NCBI GenBank assembly: GCA_002170235.1
Contig: NHFO01000009.1
Coordinates: 1-55,747, forward strand
Source of the DNA: Flavobacteriales bacterium TMED113
GTDB taxonomy: Bacteria > Bacteroidota > Bacteroidia > Flavobacteriales > TMED113
Direction: 5' to 3'
Length of the DNA: 55,747 nt
Shown here one piece after another: positions 34,908 through 44,400 of the stretch. A program made the position numbers and the translations under genes. Each line of letters opens with the position of its first letter. Within the stretch, counting starts at the first letter, position 1. The notes under the pieces are model-generated. The model did not search any database. It worked only from the letters and a program-made list of their open reading frames with translations, and was not told the DNA's origin.

Positions 34908-36500
34908 ATGGCAGCAACAGCATCATTTAATAACGCAACAAAGGTTATAACCGTAGCATCAGATGGTCTACCAAGACCAGTATCTTTCGGTACTTTTCCT
35001 AATGAGAATAATCCAAACACAGTAACAGAGCAGGACTTTGACCATGATTTCTTATACCGTGGAGGAACATTTGGTATTAGTAGAGTTTTTGATTCTAATC
35101 AGTATACCCATGACGGATTTATCAGATCTGTAACACTATCCGTTAACGACATTGCATTATTCACAGGAGTTAATGCAAGCATTAAAGTGGATGATAGAAT
35201 ATTATTTGTTTTTAATGATTATAAGTTAACGTTTATATTCAGAGGAACAACATTCACATCCATTGCAGGAGAATGTTGGTTAGCAGCAGATGATAGATTA
35301 GATTTAATCGTAAGTGACCAAGCACTGACTCCTACAACAGGAACATATGAATATTATGACCAAAGAAATGGTAGAGGTCCCACACCATTAGGCACTATCG
35401 GAGTTGCTGCAAATGGTGTTGCACTATTCAATCCCAGTGCAGGGACTGGTGGTAACCCACCCCCAGGTTTTAGTTGGAATGCACATTTCCCTAACTCACC
35501 TGTAACCTTCGGTCCTGACTCTTGTGGTGGACATCCAGAGCAGTCTGGACAATATCATTATCATGATACACATTTTCTTGACTGTTGGAGAGAGGGGTCT
35601 TCAATAGCATCATATAATGATTACTATGGGTCTACTCAGTATAACGGTGATAATATTAGACATCCTGATGGTCATTCTAAAATGATAGGAATATCATTTG
35701 ATGGATTTCCTATTTACGGTCCGTTTGGTTATACACAACCTTGGGATAGTCTTTCTAGCACTACTACTATGTCTAGCTCATATTCTGCTAGAGATACTGA
35801 AGCAGCAGGAAGACCTGATTATGGTAGCACAAGTGAAAATCCACCAGCTGGTGCTTTGATTGTGGATTGGGAATATGTGGAAGGAACTGGAAGCCTTGAC
35901 TACCATAATGGTAGATTTTGTGTAACTCCAGAATATCCTGATGGGACATATGCTTATTTCTTGTCTGTTGATGACCAAGATGCTCCTGATTTCCCTTATA
36001 TGATTGGATTGACAACAAGGGAAACTATAGATACAACATTCACAGTGACACCTGTCCAACAGGATCAGGGAGGTGGTGATGATGATGGTGGAGATGCACC
36101 TACACCACCAACGTTGCAGTTTACATTGCAACCTCAAAGTGCCACAGTCAATGCGGGTGAAACTGCGACATTCACAGTTAACGCACAAATCTTACCAGAA
36201 AACGGAACTATCGCTTATCAGTGGTATAGGTCAACTGATGGTGGATTTGCATTTGCTGCTATCACAGGTGCAACAGCAGCATCATATAGTGTTACTGGTC
36301 TGGCATATATGACAGGGTATAAGTATCGTTGTCGAATCATCGGACCTGTACCAGCTAACAATGCCCAAAACTCACCACTTGATTCAAATCAGGCAAATCT
36401 GACTGTATCTGGTTCTGGTGGAAGTGGAGATTTGCAGAATAGATTTGATTCTACATCAAGTAACTTTGACTCTACTGCACAATCCTTCGATGGCACATAA
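34908..36500 (+). CDS. YHYH-domain plus Ig-like virion protein (530 aa)
   Basis: The N-terminal 170 residues are beta-rich and unrecognised. Residues about 185-365 form a YHYH domain: FGPDSCGGHPEQSGQYHYHD, then DGHSKMIGISFDGFPIYGPF, then DYHNGRFCVTPEYPDGTYAY. After an acidic Gly/Asp linker (QDQGGGDDDGGD), residues 400-505 are Ig-like (QPQSATVNAGETATFTV, YQWYRSTDGG, YKYRCRI). The last 20 residues hold three FDST/FDGT repeats. It lies eight bases after the giant gene and repeats two of its domain types, so it probably arose by duplication or exchange. It is likely a peripheral tail or fibre protein. No clear ribosome site precedes the ATG. Confidence 0.75.
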   Translation: MAATASFNNATKVITVASDGLPRPVSFGTFPNENNPNTVTEQDFDHDFLYRGGTFGISRVFDSNQYTHDGFIRSVTLSVNDIALFTGVNASIKVDDRILFVFNDYKLTFIFRGTTFTSIAGECWLAADDRLDLIVSDQALTPTTGTYEYYDQRNGRGPTPLGTIGVAANGVALFNPSAGTGGNPPPGFSWNAHFPNSPVTFGPDSCGGHPEQSGQYHYHDTHFLDCWREGSSIASYNDYYGSTQYNGDNIRHPDGHSKMIGISFDGFPIYGPFGYTQPWDSLSSTTTMSSSYSARDTEAAGRPDYGSTSENPPAGALIVDWEYVEGTGSLDYHNGRFCVTPEYPDGTYAYFLSVDDQDAPDFPYMIGLTTRETIDTTFTVTPVQQDQGGGDDDGGDAPTPPTLQFTLQPQSATVNAGETATFTVNAQILPENGTIAYQWYRSTDGGFAFAAITGATAASYSVTGLAYMTGYKYRCRIIGPVPANNAQNSPLDSNQANLTVSGSGGSGDLQNRFDSTSSNFDSTAQSFDGT

Positions 36501-36525
36501 ATAAACTTGTAGAAAACTACCGAAA

Positions 36526-38019
36526 ATGGCAAAGCAAAATCTTAATATAGGCTCTTCAGCGAATGATGGCACAGGTGACAGCCTGCGAGATGGAGCTATA
36601 AAATTAAATTCAGTCATCGATGAGTTATATACCAATCTTGGTAATGACACTAATTTACAGATAAACGTCGGGTCTCCCAGTGCAGGACAATTCCTAAAAT
36701 GGAATGGGTCTCAGTTTGCTGAGGGTGCTTTAGATTCTTTAACAGCAGACCTTGATGTAGCAGGAAACAAAATTATATCATCTGCTAATGGTGATATAAC
36801 TGTAATGCCAAATGGCACAGGAGATATTAAATTCTGGGCTGGTGGCACAGGTGCTGCATTAACATATGTTGATGGTGCTGATGGTAAGTTAAAGTATAGC
36901 AATGTGTTTGCCACTACAGGAGATTTACCAGATAACACTGTGCATCATGGTATGTTTGCGTATGTGTCTGGTGACACTAAAGCAAGATTTGCAACATCAG
37001 GCGGTTGGGTAAACATAATAAGTGAGAGTAGTAGTATAGGTCTTCTTAGTGATGTTGACTTAACTGTAGGTGGTGGTGCATCTGATGGACAAGTATTGAA
37101 ATGGGATGGCACTAATAGTTACTGGTATCCTGCCAATGATGAGACTGCAACAGGTGGTGGAGGTAGCACACAAAATTTATTTGAAACTGTAAACGCAGAT
37201 AGTGGAGCAACCACAGCATCTGCTGCAACTGATACTTTAACTATTGCGGGTGGCACAAACATATCCACTTCAATAGCTGGTGACACAGTTACTATCAATA
37301 TGACAGGGACACTAGGTGCTCCTGACCAAAATGTATTTACTACTATAGGGACAGATAATAATAGTAAGACTGCAAATAGTGCATCTACTTTAATTAATTT
37401 TGTAGGTGGCACTGGTATATCAACAGATGTTGCAGGAGATAATTTAACAATTACAAACTCCTCACCTAACGTTGTGCAAAATGCATTGCAATCTGTATCA
37501 GGTGACAGTGGAAGTTATACTGCTGTAGCTGCAACATCTGGTGTTGAGGTTTTGGGTGGTACTGGTGTTACAACTGCTTTGGTTTCTAATCAGCTAACGA
37601 TAACAGCTGAGTTAGGCATGAAGATTGGACAGAATAAAAATGAAAATGGAAAAGTAATATTCTGTGATAACGGTACCTTTGAAAGAGTTGCTTCTTCTGG
37701 GATAGGATGGAATATTGGGGCAAATGGTTCTTCAGCATATACTTTCAATGGAGCTGGTGTTGCTACAACTGATGCCAACCCAACTCTCTATTTGTATAGA
37801 GGATTTACTTATAGATTTAATAATACAACAGGTGCATCACACCCATTTGAAATCAAAGTATCAGCAGGAGGAGCTTTAATTACTGATGGTGTAAGTGGTG
37901 ATACCGAAGGAATTCAGTATTACACTGTGCCTATGGATTTGGCAGCAGGCACAACTTACAAATACCAATGTGGAGTTCCTTCACACGTCAACATGATAGG
38001 TGACTTAGTAATCGTATGA
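36526..38019 (+). CDS. fibre-like protein with C-terminal cupredoxin-like domain (497 aa)
   Basis: The N-terminus NLNIGSSANDGTGDSLRDGA, then KLNSVIDELY, is a common head of marine phage fibre proteins and probably docks the fibre. The middle contains repeated short Thr/Gly/Asn units (GGTNISTSIAGDTVTINMTG, then GGTGISTDVAGDNLTITNSS and GGTGVTTALVSNQLTITAEL), consistent with a trimeric beta stalk. Residues 406-497 resemble a cupredoxin: YRGFTYRFNN, SHPFEI with His439, and YKYQCGVPSHVNMIGDLVIV with Cys482, His487 and Met490. It overlaps the next gene (ATG 38016) by four bases. It is likely a host-contact fibre; metal binding is unproven. Confidence 0.7.
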   Translation: MAKQNLNIGSSANDGTGDSLRDGAIKLNSVIDELYTNLGNDTNLQINVGSPSAGQFLKWNGSQFAEGALDSLTADLDVAGNKIISSANGDITVMPNGTGDIKFWAGGTGAALTYVDGADGKLKYSNVFATTGDLPDNTVHHGMFAYVSGDTKARFATSGGWVNIISESSSIGLLSDVDLTVGGGASDGQVLKWDGTNSYWYPANDETATGGGGSTQNLFETVNADSGATTASAATDTLTIAGGTNISTSIAGDTVTINMTGTLGAPDQNVFTTIGTDNNSKTANSASTLINFVGGTGISTDVAGDNLTITNSSPNVVQNALQSVSGDSGSYTAVAATSGVEVLGGTGVTTALVSNQLTITAELGMKIGQNKNENGKVIFCDNGTFERVASSGIGWNIGANGSSAYTFNGAGVATTDANPTLYLYRGFTYRFNNTTGASHPFEIKVSAGGALITDGVSGDTEGIQYYTVPMDLAAGTTYKYQCGVPSHVNMIGDLVIV

Positions 38020-39860
38020 CACGTACAGTTCCTGGCTCTGGTGCACAAATCGTCCCGATGTTTAACAGCGTCTACGGTGTTAGAGAGGTGTACGTTACTG
38101 CCAATGGAAGTGGATATGATTCAAATGACCCACCCAGACTTCGTATAGGAAACTGTGGCACACCTATTAGAGAGGCAGTGTTAAGACCAGTTATAGCAGG
38201 AGTTGCAGGAGAAATTATAGCAGTAGAGGTATTAGACCCAGGTGAGGGATATGACCCTTTACGTTTAAAGATTGAGGATGAAAATTCTAATGGATATGCT
38301 ACTGGTAATGTATATTTAAAGGATGATGGTGCTATAGACTTTATCCAGATGACTGGATTTGGTGATAATTATTTTGATTCTACTGCAGTTATAGAAGGTG
38401 GTGGAGGTAGTGGTGCAGAATTAGTCCCTATCACAGGACTGCTAACAGGTTTATCAATTCAGCAGCAAGGTAGAAACTATACAGAAGAAGATGTAAATAT
38501 TATTATTTCTGGTGGAGGTGGACAGGGTGCAACTGGTGTTGCTTCTGTAAACCAGTTTGGTGAGGTATCTTCTATATCTTTGACCAATGCAGGAGAATTC
38601 TTTGAGACACCACCACTCATACAAATCATAGGTGGTGGTGGAAGTGGTGCATCTGCTGCAGCATTTATTGACTTAGGTGTTATCACAAACATCGACCTTA
38701 TATCAGGAGGTGGCGGATATCAGGGAACACCGAGTATTATCTTCACAAGAGACACTGACCTGATCCGTACTGCAAGAAATCGTCAATCTTTAAACAGTGT
38801 CCTATACAATCTGTCTGGTATACTTACAAACGTTGACTCGAATGACACAACTATCCACATAGAAACTACTGACCCATATCCAGGATCAGGTAAGTTTTTG
38901 GTTGGAAGAGAAGTTATTAGATATACAGGTAAAACTGCAACATCATTTACTGGATGTGATAGAGGTGTAAATTTCCGTTTTGACCAGAAGGTTACATTAG
39001 ATAGTTTACAAGATGATGCAAATACAGGTATCACACAGTATGATTTCTCTGTTACTGATAAGGTAAGACGTGTTGTTGAATCATCTAATAACAGAGTTGC
39101 TATTGTATATGACTGGGATCCTACTACTAGGTCACTATATCTAACATTCCAAGTTGATGAATTAGCATTCATTGATGGTGGTAGGTCTAATGAGAAATCT
39201 CAAATCATAGCATTTGTAGGAGGCACATCTGGGTCTACTGGCACTGGTGTTCCTCCACATAACTTATTAGAATTAGAGGGAAATGATATTGTCACATTTA
39301 CAGATCCCTTAGGATTAATTCTTAATAGAAAATTTGAAGATGATGATGAATTGGATGGAGCTGGTGATGGAATTATTGACCTTATTAATACTGGCACTGA
39401 ATATGAAAACCAAATTAATCTAGATGGTGGCATCGCCTCGTCTAAATATGGTATTGAGGAAACATTAGGTGGACAAAACACCACTCTATTCCAAATTGGA
39501 GACCAGATATATGATGGTAATGCAACACCTCTAACCGCAACTATCCAAGCTGCGGGTGAATTGGGAGACGGTGATACTCATACATCAACCGCAACTATTA
39601 TCATTACATATAACACTACTACCCTGTTTAACATAGGAGAGGTAGTAGAAGGATTAACATCAGGTTTAACTGCAACAACAACCACTCGTGTAACAGGTCC
39701 TAAATCAGGACAATTTACACTAACAGTTGAAAATATTGTAGATAATGACCCAACTTATAAGTTTACAGTCGGTGAAATCTTGAGAGGAAACTCCTCAGGA
39801 GCACAAGCCGACATCATTTCTGTTGAATATACAACGTTTATCAGAAATGAAGAAGACTAA
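38016..39860 (+). CDS. GSGY-repeat virion protein (614 aa)
   Basis: Residues 10-250 are five to six GSGY-type units (TANGSGYDSNDPPRLRIGN, DPGEGYDPLRLKI, GGGGSGAELVPI, NAGEFFETPPLIQIIGGGGS, SGGGGYQGTPSIIF). Then comes an E-I-I-x-Y-T-G strand module (GKFLVGREVIRYTGKTATSF, then TGCDRG), also present twice in the giant protein. The C-terminal part has two TSGA-type units (EGLTSGLTATTTT and RGNSSGAQADI). It lies between the cupredoxin-ended fibre and gp8, and starts by an ATGA overlap with the former. It is a structural protein of the tail periphery by context; no enzymatic motif is visible. Confidence 0.7.
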   Translation: MTRTVPGSGAQIVPMFNSVYGVREVYVTANGSGYDSNDPPRLRIGNCGTPIREAVLRPVIAGVAGEIIAVEVLDPGEGYDPLRLKIEDENSNGYATGNVYLKDDGAIDFIQMTGFGDNYFDSTAVIEGGGGSGAELVPITGLLTGLSIQQQGRNYTEEDVNIIISGGGGQGATGVASVNQFGEVSSISLTNAGEFFETPPLIQIIGGGGSGASAAAFIDLGVITNIDLISGGGGYQGTPSIIFTRDTDLIRTARNRQSLNSVLYNLSGILTNVDSNDTTIHIETTDPYPGSGKFLVGREVIRYTGKTATSFTGCDRGVNFRFDQKVTLDSLQDDANTGITQYDFSVTDKVRRVVESSNNRVAIVYDWDPTTRSLYLTFQVDELAFIDGGRSNEKSQIIAFVGGTSGSTGTGVPPHNLLELEGNDIVTFTDPLGLILNRKFEDDDELDGAGDGIIDLINTGTEYENQINLDGGIASSKYGIEETLGGQNTTLFQIGDQIYDGNATPLTATIQAAGELGDGDTHTSTATIIITYNTTTLFNIGEVVEGLTSGLTATTTTRVTGPKSGQFTLTVENIVDNDPTYKFTVGEILRGNSSGAQADIISVEYTTFIRNEED

Positions 39861-39863
39861 CCC

Positions 39864-39872
39864 CTATAAATA
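39864..39872 (+). promoter_or_regulatory. T4-type late promoter (CTATAAATA) before gp8
   Basis: CTATAAATA at 39864-39872 lies in the 33-base gap before gp8 and is identical to the motif at 9799. It allows gp8 and the DUF4815 gene to be transcribed apart from the giant gene. Confidence 0.7.
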
Positions 39873-39893
39873 TAAAGAAGGCAATCGCTAGAC

Positions 39894-41429
39894 ATGGCAC
39901 TATTAACCGACCAATTTAGAATCTTTACTGCCGAACGTTTCAGAAGTGCACTTGAGGGTCCCGACCCAACACAGTCCGACCTCTTAGCTGGAGCTGACCG
40001 TGACCGTTTGTACGTATTCATTGGTCGTCCACAGACATGGGATAACGAAAATGCACCACCTGACCCAGTAGATTCTTTCCAAGAATTTTCCGACGACTAT
40101 GCGGATATGATATCCCTTAAGAGGGTCTTGGCAAATGATACTATTCAAGTTATCAGACGTACTGACTGGATTCCCCCAGAGCAAACTACTGGTGGATTGG
40201 GTTATGTGTATGACATGTATAGACATGACTATAGTGCTACAAAGACTGCATCTTCTGGTGCAACTAAATTATATGATGCAGATTTCTATGTTGTAAACTC
40301 AAGTTATCAAGTATATAAGTGCATCTATAACGGTACATCACCTAGCGACCCTAACGGTAAACCTTCAACTGTTGAGCCTACAGGTACTTCTACATCTATC
40401 ATCACAACTGCTGATGGTTATCGTTGGAAGTATATGTATACCATTCCAGTTGGACAGGTTTTGAAGTTTTTCTCTAACGAATATATGCCAGTGCTGTTTG
40501 ATACAGCAGTTGTAGCAGATGCTATTGGTGGAGAAATTGATACAGTTATTATCGCTTCTTCTGGTAGTGGATATAATAACGGTACATACGAAAACGTCCC
40601 TATTAAAGGAGATGGTATTGGTGGTCGTGTATCACTCGTTGTTGATGGTGGTAGAATTGTATCTGCTACTGTAACATCTGGTGGTAGTGGATATACATTC
40701 GGTAAAGTAATTATCGATGAAGTTAATGGTATTGGAGCAGGTACAGGAACAGGCGGTAGTGTTGAAGTTGTTATTGCCCCAGTAGAAGGACATGGAGCAT
40801 CCCCTGCAACTGAGTTAGGTGGATTCCGAGTCATGATTAATACCAAGTTTACATACGCTGAAGGTAGTGGTGACTTCCCAACTGATAACGACTATCGTCG
40901 TATTGGTTTGGTTATCAATCCTAACAAGTATGGCACAGAAGAATTAACTTCTGACCTTACATTATCAGCAACAAAGGCAGTTATCTTTTCACCAACCTTT
41001 ACAGGTAACTTCCAGACTGACGAAATTATTACACAATCCAGAACTATTGGTGGTCAACAGGTGACTGCACGTGGTCGTGTAATATCATGGAATAACACAA
41101 CTAAAGTGTTAAAATATTATCAAAATAGAATTGACGGTGTATTCCCAGAATTCACTGGAAATCTAATTGAGTTTGAAGGTGGAAACCCTGTTGTAGGTGC
41201 AACATCTGGTGCATCTGCTGACCCTGATATCAACTTCCCGATTGTATCAGGTGCTAGTACTAGAATCATAAACAACACAGAATATGATTTAGGTATGGCA
41301 TTCACCAACGGCTATGCTAAACCCGAAGTTGAGCCTAACTCTGGTGAAGTTATCTACATAGATAACAGAGGAGCAATTACTCGTGCGGGTGACCAAATCG
41401 AGGATATAAAAATCGTAATCGAGTTCTAA
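39894..41429 (+). CDS. 8: baseplate wedge subunit gp8 (511 aa), with GSGY insertion
   Basis: This matches T4 gp8 (334 aa), the dimeric wedge protein. FRIFTAERFRSAL, LYVFIGRPQTWDNENAPPDP, the IRRTDW motif, YKCIYNG, DGYRWKYMYTIP with NEYMPV, YRRIGLVINP and the C-terminal GEVIYIDNRGAITRAGDQIE, then DIKIVIEF, align in order with T4 gp8 segments. Residues about 213-305 have no counterpart in T4: they form two GSGY units (SSGSGYNNGTYENVPIKGDG and TSGGSGYTFGKVIIDE). An additional TSGA motif (VVGATSGASAD) sits before the C-terminus. A late promoter precedes it; the DUF4815 gene follows after one base. Confidence 0.88.
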   Translation: MALLTDQFRIFTAERFRSALEGPDPTQSDLLAGADRDRLYVFIGRPQTWDNENAPPDPVDSFQEFSDDYADMISLKRVLANDTIQVIRRTDWIPPEQTTGGLGYVYDMYRHDYSATKTASSGATKLYDADFYVVNSSYQVYKCIYNGTSPSDPNGKPSTVEPTGTSTSIITTADGYRWKYMYTIPVGQVLKFFSNEYMPVLFDTAVVADAIGGEIDTVIIASSGSGYNNGTYENVPIKGDGIGGRVSLVVDGGRIVSATVTSGGSGYTFGKVIIDEVNGIGAGTGTGGSVEVVIAPVEGHGASPATELGGFRVMINTKFTYAEGSGDFPTDNDYRRIGLVINPNKYGTEELTSDLTLSATKAVIFSPTFTGNFQTDEIITQSRTIGGQQVTARGRVISWNNTTKVLKYYQNRIDGVFPEFTGNLIEFEGGNPVVGATSGASADPDINFPIVSGASTRIINNTEYDLGMAFTNGYAKPEVEPNSGEVIYIDNRGAITRAGDQIEDIKIVIEF

Positions 41430-41430
41430 G

Positions 41431-44400
41431 ATGCCACAGAATACTAATCTGAATATTTCTCCTTATTTCGACGATTTCGATAAGGACAACAATTTTTACA
41501 GAGTCCTTTTCCGCCCAGGATATCCAATCCAAGCAAGAGAATTGACTACTATGCAGTCAATTCTGCAGAATCAAATGGAGTCCATAGGTCAGCACTTCTT
41601 CAAAGAAGGTGCTATGGTTATCCCAGGTCAGGTAGGATATGACCTTCAAGTGCAAGCAATTATATTACAGCAGTCTTTCTTAGGTGTTGACGTTGAGACA
41701 TATAGGACACAGTTAAATGGACAAATAATTGAGGGTATCACCACTGGCATCAAGGCGAAAGTCCTCTATTCAATTCCATCAACTGAGTCATCTCGTGGGT
41801 ATGTAACGTTATATGTCAAATATGTTGAGTCAGGTGACACCACTTCTGATACAACTCTTAAAACTTTCCAACCAAATGAGCAGTTATTAGCAGAGAATGA
41901 AATAACTTTCGGCACAACTTTGATTGAAGTTGGGTCACCATTCGGACAGTTGTTACCAGTTGAATCAAGTGCAGTGGCATCTGTTGCTTATATTAATTCT
42001 GGTGTATATTTTATTAGAGGACACTTTGTAGATATTCCATCTTCATATTTAATCCTTGACCAGTATACTAACACACCATCATATCGTGTTGGTTTGGAAG
42101 TTAGTGAATCTATTGTAACTCCAGAAGATGACCCTAATCTAAATGACAACGCTGCAGGCACATCTAACTATTCTGCCCCAGGTGGTCATAGATTTAGAAT
42201 CAGGACAAGTCTTGTAAAGAAAGCAATAAACGATACTACAGATAAAAACTTTATTGAATTACTACGTCTTAATAATTCTAAGGTAGAGGAATTTGTTACT
42301 TCTACAGCATACTCTGAATTAGAGAAATCATTAGCACGTAGGACATATGAAGAATCAGGTGACTATGTAATTGATACATTTACTATTACACCTAGAGAAA
42401 ATTTAGATGATGGTTTTAACAACGGTGTGTATCGTGCAGGGTCAACATCTGCAAATGGTAATTTAGCATCAGATGATTTAATGTCATTTGAGATATCCCC
42501 AGGTCGTGCTTACGTTAAAGGATATAGGACTGAGTTTTTAGTCCCAGAATTTGTAGATGCTCCTAAACCTAGAGATTTTGAATGTGTGCAGAATGGTATT
42601 ATATCATTCCGTCTAGGTCAATTCATGAAAGTGTATGACATATATGGGTGGCCTGACCTAACTGGTGAAGGTGTTACTTCCGCATATCAAACATTAGAAT
42701 TGTATGATGACTGGACACTAAACAATACATCTTCTATTGTTGGTAGACAGATTGGTAGATGTCGCACAATTCAGTTACAGGATGATAATGCGGGTATCTA
42801 CGATATGTGGATATTTGATGCACAAATGTGGACAGGTATTAACTTTGCTGCAGGAAACAATGCAGTAGTTATTGGTGATGTATTAAAAGGTAGGACATCT
42901 AACGCTAGAGGTTTCGTTGCTGATGCAGGAAGTGGCACACATTGTTTTGTTGAGCAAGTATCAGGTGACTTTATTAACGGTGAAGTTATAGAAAGAGATG
43001 GTCGTGTTATAGGTACATTAGAAGCAGCACATTCATTTAACTTGACTGATGCAAGGACAGTTAGAGGTAGAAACGCAAGTAATGCAGTTACATTTGGTGC
43101 AAACTTATTACTAAATGACCAAGCAATTATTGAAGGTGTTAGTGTAACTATTGACCAAGCAGGAAATACAAATATTATAGGTAACAATACCAAGATGGCA
43201 GCAGACCTTCGCCCAGGTGATGTTGTTACACCTGTAAACTCCACAGGAGAAGGTGAAAGGACTCTAAGAATTGCAAGAGTAGATACATCTAGTGGTATCA
43301 ATACAGTATCAACAAATGCTGCAACAGGACAGTCAAGTTATATCTTTGACTTTCAAACACAGACAGCATTACTAGAGACAGGATTAACTAAGGGTAGTAT
43401 CACTGATGGTGACTACACCAATCTATTAAGAATGCGTCCTTTCGTATTCCAGAAAGACTACCAGAATGGTGAGATGACCATTGATACACCTCGCACATCG
43501 ATGAAGTCAATCGCTGACGAATCATTCTTTGTGTTTAGGACATTTAATAATAAGACAGTTGTATCTGGTGGTGTTACTGTATCTCTACCAGAATCTGAGC
43601 AGTTTGCTACATTAGATAATGAAAATTATTTCCTAACAGTATTAGCAGAATCAGGGTCAGCATACTCCCCAGGTGATAACCTTGACATAGATGCATTAAA
43701 TGATGCAGGCACATTGACAGTTACATTTGGTGCTGACAGACAGTCAGTTACTATTGACGGACTAGCAAATGTATCCACTGTTAAATTAACCGCGTTGGTA
43801 TCTAAAAATATTGTTACCAAGAAAATTAAGACTGCTGCAAAAATGCGTGCACTTAAAGTTAGTCGCACACGTGTACAGCAAGACCAACAGAGATATGGTC
43901 TAGCATATGGTAACTTATATGGGTCACGTATTGAAGACGAAGAAATATCATTTGCACTGAATGACGTTTATAAAATTCAAGCAGTATACGAATCAGAGAA
44001 TGATGCTGATGCTACAGCACCTTATCTTGTATTAACAGAATCTAGATTCTTTGACAATGGTAGTGTTGTTGTAGGTAAGACATCTGGTGCTCGTGGTAGA
44101 GTTATTCAGTTTATCAACTCCACATTAAGACTATACTTTGTTGCTCTTAATGAAATTCCATTCATCCCAGGTGAAACTATTGACGGTGTTGATGATGATA
44201 ACGTTGTATTATCTGGTATTATTGATGACGCAGAAGGGTCTGTAACTAAAGGTAGTAAAGTTGTTACCAGTCAGTTTGAATTAGATGCAGGACAGAAAGC
44301 ACATTATTATGATGTGTCTAAGATGACTAGACTACCACAGTTTACACCACCTATTAGAAAGATTCTTGTTATCTTTGATTACTTCGTCCATGAATCATCA

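Noticed and set aside
42798-43301. A 167-codon open frame on the minus strand within the DUF4815 gene
   Set aside because: It lies entirely inside a strongly supported + strand gene; its composition (Leu/Ser/Thr/Pro) is that of a shadow frame and there is no ribosome site or operon context.
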